From: JBBRFH01 sp038224615
GTDB lineage: Bacteria; Planctomycetota; Phycisphaerae; Tepidisphaerales; Tepidisphaeraceae
Reading direction: 5' to 3'
Length of the DNA stretch: 10,522 bases
Assembly (NCBI GenBank): GCA_038224615.1
Contig: JBBRFH010000117.1
Span: forward strand, 1-10,522
Part shown: positions 6,287 through 10,522 of the stretch, in pieces
How positions within the stretch are numbered: position 1 is the stretch's first letter
How the letters are laid out: every line of letters starts with the position of its first letter
Position numbers and translations under genes: made by a program
The notes under the pieces: model-generated
The model's input: only the letters and a program-made list of their open reading frames with translations
The model's database searches: none
What the model was told of the DNA's origin: nothing

Positions 6287-6304
6287 GCCCCGCGTTCGCG
6301 GGGC
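6287..6304 (-). promoter_or_regulatory. 5' UTR hairpin abutting the Shine-Dalgarno of the PEP-CTERM gene
   Basis: GCCCCGCG (6287-6294) and CGCGGGGC (6297-6304) form a perfect 8-bp stem with a 2-nt centre. In the minus-strand mRNA the hairpin ends exactly where the GGGAG ribosome-binding site (6286-6282) begins. It may stabilise the mRNA or modulate ribosome access; the role is inferred. Confidence 0.5.
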
Positions 6305-6365
6305 CTTGATTGCATTACTGCAAATATTGTTAAAACGACTGTAAAGATCCAACGATGCGCCGCAC
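6305..6365 (-). promoter_or_regulatory. AT-rich promoter region of the PEP-CTERM gene
   Basis: This segment is markedly AT-richer than its surroundings and should hold the promoter. Minus-strand TTTACA and TTGGAT could be -35 boxes, but no pairing with a good -10 is clear. TTGCA-N4-TGCAA (6310-6323) is a short palindrome that may be an operator. Confidence 0.3.
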
Positions 6366-6795
6366 TTGTCACACGACTCAGCGGCGAAAAAAGTCGGATG
6401 TTTGGCGAAGCGGGTTCAGCCCGTCAACCGTGGCTCGCCGCAGCGATGCCCGGGGACGCTTGCGTGCGTACGGATGAGTGAACCCTGGGTCTCGACCGCG
6501 CCGATAGTTGGGCAGGCCGTCGAGTCACGGCGAAGAGGAGCGACGCAAGTCGGCTCGTGAGAGCCCGCATCTCCCGATACACCATGCTGTCGCACTTCCC
6601 GCCGGATGAAGAACATCCAAAGAACCCGGCGGATGCGACTGTAAGGAATAACCTGTTACGACACGAGTTACCCGTGCCTAGCTGACATCAAGGAGGCCGA
6701 TGCCAGACTGGTTTTCTCCCGTCCCGTTGAAACTCCTGCATGCCGAATCGCCGATTGCCCCGACGATCCAGAATGCGACTGCATGACAATGCCCG

Positions 6796-6839
6796 TTGCC
6801 ATCCCCTTGTCGTCCCCTTGCCATCCCCTTGTCGTCCCC
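6796..6839. repeat. Tandem repeat: 2 x 22 bp made of 11-bp units
   Basis: Two identical 22-bp units occupy 6796-6817 and 6818-6839. Each consists of TTGCCATCCCC followed by TTGTCGTCCCC, so the array is four 11-bp units of consensus TTGYCRTCCCC. The 11-bp period is close to one helical turn. Confidence 0.9.
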
Positions 6840-6960
6840 AAAACTGACCGCACAGGAGCGGCCGGTCAAAAAAACCTTGCAAACAAGGTGCCGCCGGCGC
6901 AAAACCTGCCGACGACCGATGCGAGCCTGCCGCCCTGAACGACGCTCGGCCTTACTTCGA

Positions 6961-7015
6961 CGCAGAATTTAGCCGGTGACGCGGCCGGGAAGATTGGCGG
7001 CAGGTAAATTCTGCG
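6961..7015. repeat. 11-bp inverted repeat
   Basis: CGCAGAATTTA (6961-6971) and TAAATTCTGCG (7005-7015) are exact inverted copies separated by 33 nt. The structure lies just left of the first long repeat copy and may be a separate palindromic element or an eroded end. Confidence 0.75.
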
Positions 7016-7056
7016 CTAATTGCCGGGCCAGCGTGGTGCCTCGCCATCGCGCGTCG

Positions 7057-7225
7057 GCGGTTCTAAAAATCTTCTCTAAGCCCCGGGATCGCCTCTTCAG
7101 AACAATTCGGGCCGCGAAGATGCGACGAGCGCGAAGATCAACACGAAGGGAAGCCTAAAGAAACGGGCATTCTTCGCGTTATTCTTCGCGCTCTTCGCAG
7201 CTTCGCGGTTCGCATTGGCATTTGG
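7057..7225. repeat. Long repeat element, copy 1
   Basis: The first 163 bp (7057-7219) match 7326-7488 with only two substitutions (7107 and 7110), and ATTTGG follows both elements. The element contains an imperfect palindrome with about 46-nt arms built from TTCTTCGCG-type units. Copy 1 has one GCGGTTCGCATTGGC unit, whereas copy 2 has three. Confidence 0.9.
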
Positions 7226-7277
7226 GCGAGAGCTTCACTCTGGCAACACCACAAGGCTGTTTCAGAACTGGAGAGAG

Positions 7278-7333
7278 AGAACCGCAGATTACGCAGATTC
7301 TTAATGCCATTCATCTGCGTAATCTGCGGTTCT
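7278..7333. repeat. Perfect 21-bp inverted repeat (CGCAGATTA type)
   Basis: The arms at 7278-7298 and 7313-7333 are exact reverse complements across a 14-nt loop. Each arm is built from repeated CGCAGATTA/CGCAGAT units preceded by AGAAC. The right arm overlaps the beginning of long repeat copy 2. It would form a very stable hairpin in either transcript and resembles dispersed CGCAGATTACGCAGAT-type intergenic repeats known from several phyla. Confidence 0.85.
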
Positions 7334-7524
7334 AAAAATCTTCTCTAAGCCCCGGGATCGCCTCTTCAGAACAATGCGAGCCGCGAAGATGCGACGAGCG
7401 CGAAGATCAACACGAAGGGAAGCCTAAAGAAACGGGCATTCTTCGCGTTATTCTTCGCGCTCTTCGCAGCTTCGCGGTTCGCATTGGCGCGGTTCGCATT
7501 GGTGCGGTTCGCATTGGCATTTGG
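7326..7524. repeat. Long repeat element, copy 2, ending beside dnaE
   Basis: The second copy is offset by 269 bp from copy 1. Its palindrome is better preserved: arms 7372-7417 and 7441-7486 pair at 40 of 46 positions by my count, with a 23-nt centre. The element ends in ATTTGG, 7 nt before the dnaE stop codon, so dnaE mRNA would carry the structure in its 3' UTR and it could act as its terminator or stabiliser. Confidence 0.9.
7474..7518. repeat. 15-bp tandem triplication GCGGTTCGCATTGGY
   Basis: Three head-to-tail units lie at 7474-7488, 7489-7503 and 7504-7518, differing only by C/T at the last base of the middle unit. The first unit is part of the palindrome arm of repeat copy 2. Copy 1 has a single unit, so the expansion followed or accompanied duplication. 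Confidence 0.9.
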
Positions 7525-7531
7525 CCGGGGA

Positions 7532-10522
7532 TTATTCGGCCATCGCCATGTCCATTTCGGCGATGACCGCGTCTTCTGAGTTGGTGACGGGGGCATCGTC
7601 CGGGGCGGCTTGTTCCTTGAACAGACGGTGTTGCTCGAGGCGCTTGAGTCGCTTGTTGCCGTCGCCGACGACGTCGACGGTGCCGTTGCCAAGGATGCGC
7701 TCGAGATCGCCGATCAGATCGGTGTGCGGGCGGACGTTCTGCTCGCGTTCCATCTTCAGGGTCACCTTGCGGTTCTGGTGATCGGAGAGCTGCGCATACA
7801 GCGGCGTGTTGCCCTTGTACTGCCCGAGGATCGGCTTGACGGCGGCGATGGTGTCGGCGCTGTGCTGCACCGGGTCGAACTTGAGCACGACGGCGGTCGT
7901 CAGCCGGCTGATTGCCTCGTCCACGGGAATGACATCGTTGATGATCAGGCAGGGATTCTCTCGCTTGCGGTCCACTTTGGCGCGGACGAAGCAGATCGAC
8001 TCGGCCTTGATCAGCTCCGGGAACTTGGCCGTGATTTGTGCGTATGCCTCGGCGAAGAGCATGCCTTCGATCTTGCCGTCGAGGTCTTCGATCTCGAGGA
8101 TCGCCCACTTTTGTCCGGCCGATCGACCGGTCTTGGCGACCTTGGATTTGACGGCCGAGATCATCGCGCCGATGACGACTTCCGCACCCTCGCCGCAGTT
8201 GCCGGCTTCCTTGGTGGTGTGCGTGGTGTACTTGTCGAGCCACTTCTGCTGCTGCGTGAGCGGGTGGCTGGTGATGTAGAAGCCGAGCAGTTCCTTCTCC
8301 ATTTTCAGGAGTTCCTGCGGCTCGAAGTCAGGGATGTTGGGCATCGCGACGTCAGCGCGGACGGTGGTGGCGTTCGGATCGGGCGCGCCCCAGAGCGAGG
8401 TCTGGCCGGACCGTTTGTCCTCCTGCTGGCGCTGGCCGGCCTCGAAGGCGGGTTCGAGGACGTTCATAAGTTGGGCGCGGTTGTTGCAGACGGTCGAGAA
8501 TCCGCCGCTGCGAACGAGCGCATCGACCGTGCTCTTCTGGACGGCCCGGGTGTCGATTCGCTCGCAAAAATCGTAGATGTTGGTAAACGCGCCCTTCCTG
8601 GTGCGCTCGTCGATGATGCTTTCGACGGCTTTCTCGCCCACGCCGCGCACGGCGCACAGGCCGAAGCGGATGACGCCGTCGCCTTCGGCGGATTTGCGAT
8701 TTGCGATTTGCGATTTGCGATTTTTCCCCGCCGCCTTCTGTCCGCCGCCCGTTGGCCGCTTCTCATACACCGGCGTGAAGACCTTGTCGGACACGTTGAC
8801 ATCCGGCGGGAGCACCTGGATCTTCATTTTGCGCGCTTCGTCGATGTACTCGACCATCTTGTCGGTCGAGCCCATTTCGTAGGTGAGCAATGCGGCCATG
8901 AACTCGACGGGGTGGTAGGTCTTGAGATACGCCGTCTGGAAGGCGACGAAAGCGTAGCGCGTCGAGTGCGATTTGTTGAAGCCGTACCCGCCGAATTTCA
9001 GGATCAGATCGAAGATCTCCTCGGCCTTTTCCTTCGGCACGCCTTTGTCCATCGTGCCCTTGATGAAGTCGGGCTTGAATTTGGCGATGACGTCGGTGGT
9101 CTTCTTGCTGATGGCCTTGATGAGTTTGTACGCATTCGCCAGCTCGATCCCGCCGAGCTGGTTGAAGATCTGCATGACCTGTTCCTGGTAGACCATGATG
9201 CCGTAGGTCTCCTTGAGGATGGTGTCCATGATCGGGTGGACGCCGGGCACTTCTTCGCGGCCGTGCTTGCGGTTGCAGTAGAAAGGGATGAGCTCCATCG
9301 GACCCGGGCGATAGAGGGCGTTGGCGGCGATGAGGTCTTCAAGGCGGTCGGGCGCCATCTTCATCAGCAGGTCCTGCATCCCGCCGGATTCAAACTGGAA
9401 CACGCCCTTGGTCTGGCCGTGGCGGAACAGCTCGTAGACGCGCTGGTCGGTGACGTCGACCTTCTCGATGTCGAAGTCGATCCCTTTGTTCTGTTTGACG
9501 AGGTCGACGGCGCGGGTGATGACACTCAGGGTGCGCAGGCCGAGGAAGTCCATCTTCAGCAGGCCGCACTTTTCGGAGATCGGGCCTTCATATTGCGTGA
9601 GGATGTTCTCTTCCTTGTCGCGGCACAGCGGGATGATCTCGTCGAGCGCCGTGTCGGCGATGATAACACCGGCGGCATGAACGCCGGCGTTGCGGCAGAG
9701 GCCTTCGAGCCGCTTGGCGACATCGATCACCTGCTTAATCTGCGGCTTGGTCTCGTACATCATTCGCAGGTCGGGCACGGCCGCCATCGCCTTGTCGATG
9801 GTCATTCCCGGCGTGCCGGGGATGAGTTTGGTGAGCGCGTCGATCTCCGCCAGCGGCACGCCCATCACGCGCCCGACGTCCTTGCACGCCGCCTTCGCCG
9901 CCAGCGTGCCGAAGGTGATGATCTGCGCGACGTGGCCGTACTTCTTGCGGACGTACTCGATCACCTTCTGGCGGCCGTCCTGGCAGATGTCGATGTCGAT
10001 ATCGGGCATCTCGTTACGCGAGGGGTCCATGAATCGCTCGAACAGCAGCGAGTACGTCAGCGGGTCGACGTTACACAGCCCCAGCAGGTAGCCGACCATC
10101 GTACCGACGCCCGAACCTCGCGCGCCGACCGGGATGCCGTTGTCGCGGGCGTAGTTGCAGAAGTCCCACACGATCAGGAAGTAGCTGCAGAAGCCCTTCA
10201 TGCAGATGATCTTGAGTTCGTATTCCAACCGATCGCGCGTCTCCTTTGAAACCTCCCGCGTGCCGTAGCGCCACTCCAGGCCGTCGTCGCAAAGCTGGCG
10301 CAGATAGCGTTCGTCGTCCTTCAGCGTACTGTGGGCATCCTGCCCACGGTCTGGGGCTGTGGGTAGGATGCCCACAGTACGAAGCTTTTCCGTCGGCACC
10401 TTGTAGACCGGCGCGTAGCGCTTCGAGAAATCCAGATCCAGATTGCACATCTCGGCGATGCGCACGGTGTTCTCCATCGCATCCGGAAAGCCCGTCAGCG
10501 CCGTCTTCATCTCCGCCGGCGA
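7532..10522 (-). CDS. dnaE: DNA polymerase III subunit alpha (DnaE), N-terminus beyond window
   Basis: The frame is open from the TAA at 7534-7532 to the window edge, giving 996 residues. The N-terminal PHP domain (about 270 residues) lies outside. An ATG at 10510 is internal, since SPAEM before it continues the family alignment. Visible in order: the palm with GARGSGVGTMVGYLLG and PDIDID (two catalytic Asp, codons at 10003-10001 and 9997-9995), KMDFLGLRTL with the third Asp (codon 9550-9548), fingers with YRPGPM, YGIMVYQEQVMQI and FGGYGFNKSHS, a helix-hairpin-helix region (RFGLCAVRGVGEKAVESI), and a C-terminal OB fold (about 8230-7960). This is the replicative polymerase subunit. Odd points are the usual LLRRAMGKK fingers motif reading YKLIKAISKK, and two repeat-derived in-frame insertions, at 10325-10381 and 8691-8723. 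Both lie between conserved blocks, so the gene appears functional. Confidence 0.95.
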   Translation of the reverse strand, partial: SPAEMKTALTGFPDAMENTVRIAEMCNLDLDFSKRYAPVYKVPTEKLRTVGILPTAPDRGQDAHSTLKDDERYLRQLCDDGLEWRYGTREVSKETRDRLEYELKIICMKGFCSYFLIVWDFCNYARDNGIPVGARGSGVGTMVGYLLGLCNVDPLTYSLLFERFMDPSRNEMPDIDIDICQDGRQKVIEYVRKKYGHVAQIITFGTLAAKAACKDVGRVMGVPLAEIDALTKLIPGTPGMTIDKAMAAVPDLRMMYETKPQIKQVIDVAKRLEGLCRNAGVHAAGVIIADTALDEIIPLCRDKEENILTQYEGPISEKCGLLKMDFLGLRTLSVITRAVDLVKQNKGIDFDIEKVDVTDQRVYELFRHGQTKGVFQFESGGMQDLLMKMAPDRLEDLIAANALYRPGPMELIPFYCNRKHGREEVPGVHPIMDTILKETYGIMVYQEQVMQIFNQLGGIELANAYKLIKAISKKTTDVIAKFKPDFIKGTMDKGVPKEKAEEIFDLILKFGGYGFNKSHSTRYAFVAFQTAYLKTYHPVEFMAALLTYEMGSTDKMVEYIDEARKMKIQVLPPDVNVSDKVFTPVYEKRPTGGGQKAAGKNRKSQIANRKSAEGDGVIRFGLCAVRGVGEKAVESIIDERTRKGAFTNIYDFCERIDTRAVQKSTVDALVRSGGFSTVCNNRAQLMNVLEPAFEAGQRQQEDKRSGQTSLWGAPDPNATTVRADVAMPNIPDFEPQELLKMEKELLGFYITSHPLTQQQKWLDKYTTHTTKEAGNCGEGAEVVIGAMISAVKSKVAKTGRSAGQKWAILEIEDLDGKIEGMLFAEAYAQITAKFPELIKAESICFVRAKVDRKRENPCLIINDVIPVDEAISRLTTAVVLKFDPVQHSADTIAAVKPILGQYKGNTPLYAQLSDHQNRKVTLKMEREQNVRPHTDLIGDLERILGNGTVDVVGDGNKRLKRLEQHRLFKEQAAPDDAPVTNSEDAVIAEMDMAMAE
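8691..8723. repeat. GATTTGC heptamer tandem array inside dnaE
   Basis: Four exact GATTTGC units (8691-8718) plus a partial GATTT (8719-8723). Read in the dnaE frame, it gives NRKSQIANRKS, a 7-residue periodic pattern since 7 bp cycles through the three frames every 21 nt. It sits in a linker rich in Gly, Lys and Ala before the helix-hairpin-helix region. Confidence 0.95.
10325..10381. repeat. 57-nt palindromic element inserted in frame in dnaE
   Basis: Arms 10325-10347 and 10359-10381 are 23 nt long and pair except at one position, around an 11-nt loop. Each arm contains a smaller near-palindrome of type GTGGGCA-TCC-TGCCCAC. The element is exactly 19 codons in the dnaE frame and encodes RTVGILPTAPDRGQDAHST between the conserved palm-proximal segments DFSKRYAPVYKVP and DERYLRQLC. 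Confidence 0.95.

Larger units (their letters stand above)
6366..7056. other. Gene-free region upstream of the repeat cluster
   Basis: No coding region is supported; the open frames are short and overlap on opposite strands. The part from about 6400 to 6560 resembles a dispersed intergenic element (GGGTTCAGCCCGTCAACC and a Pro/His/Arg-rich translation on the minus strand), but I cannot confirm this without other copies. A tandem array and an inverted repeat within it are listed separately. Confidence 0.5.

Noticed and set aside
6275..6352. Upstream extension of the PEP-CTERM gene to an earlier start at 6352
   Set aside because: The extra 26 residues would put a polar stretch before the signal peptide and run through the UTR hairpin; the ATG at 6274 has a proper GGGAG.
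6700..6786. A 28-codon frame preceded by AAGGAGG
   Set aside because: The AAGGAGG is only 3 nt from the ATG, too close for normal initiation, and the peptide shows no recognisable feature.
6844..6867. Hairpin TGACCG/CGGTCA followed by seven As, considered as a terminator
   Set aside because: The A run is on the wrong side for plus-strand termination; on the minus strand only GTTTT follows and no gene ends nearby.
7407..8243. A 278-codon minus-strand frame overlapping the dnaE 3' end and repeat copy 2
   Set aside because: It is dnaE read out of frame; its tail (MRTAPMRTAPMRTA) merely translates the 15-bp tandem repeat.
8691..8723. The heptamer array considered as a CRISPR-like repeat
   Set aside because: The units are contiguous with no spacers and lie inside a coding gene; none of the other repeats here has regularly spaced spacers either.
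7610..10249. An 879-codon open frame on the plus strand opposite dnaE
   Set aside because: It is an antisense shadow of dnaE caused by high GC at third positions; the translation is low-complexity (Asp, Val, Leu, Gly, His) with no family resemblance.

Overview
The window comes from a GC-rich bacterial chromosome that looks like a planctomycete, most likely near the Phycisphaerae. The pointers are a PEP-CTERM exported protein, a DnaE with an atypical fingers motif, and intergenic regions full of short-period and palindromic repeats. The lineage is inferred from style; no rRNA or marker phylogeny is available here.

Left half (1-3502, plus strand): four closely spaced co-directional genes. They are the C-terminal part of a PabB-type chorismate enzyme (aminodeoxychorismate synthase component I), a TadA-like zinc deaminase, a fold-type IV PLP enzyme that is probably 4-amino-4-deoxychorismate lyase (PabC), and a UgtP/MGDG-synthase-type glycosyltransferase. 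PabB and PabC would make p-aminobenzoate for folate; the deaminase and the glycosyltransferase have no obvious link to that pathway. Three starts have a -10-like hexamer only 6-7 nt before the ATG and no Shine-Dalgarno. In two of them a -35-like box overlaps the previous stop codon. The run may therefore be individually promoted, leaderless genes rather than a simple operon.

Middle (3503-5455): a large convergent hairpin separates the glycosyltransferase from a minus-strand FMN-binding pyridoxamine-phosphate-oxidase-like protein. That gene is divergent from a TetR/CecR-like repressor. The 184-bp divergent spacer is AT-rich and holds three inverted repeats, one lying over the TTGACA -35 box of the regulator, so autoregulation and control of the oxidase are plausible. 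A gene-poor stretch with repeated octamers and GC-rich hairpins follows.

Right half (5456-10522, minus strand): a PEP-CTERM protein with a signal peptide, an SD-linked 5' hairpin and a good terminator; then about 1.2 kb of non-coding, repeat-rich DNA; then the 3' three-quarters of dnaE. The repeat region holds an 11-bp-unit tandem array, two inverted repeats, a 163-bp element in two nearly identical copies that folds into a long imperfect palindrome, and a 15-bp triplet ending 8 nt from the dnaE stop codon.

The most notable feature is inside dnaE. Two different intergenic-style repeats sit in frame within this essential gene: a 57-nt palindrome coding for exactly 19 residues, and a GATTTGC heptamer array coding for NRKSQIANRKS. 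I see no prophage, CRISPR array, transposase, tRNA or rRNA.
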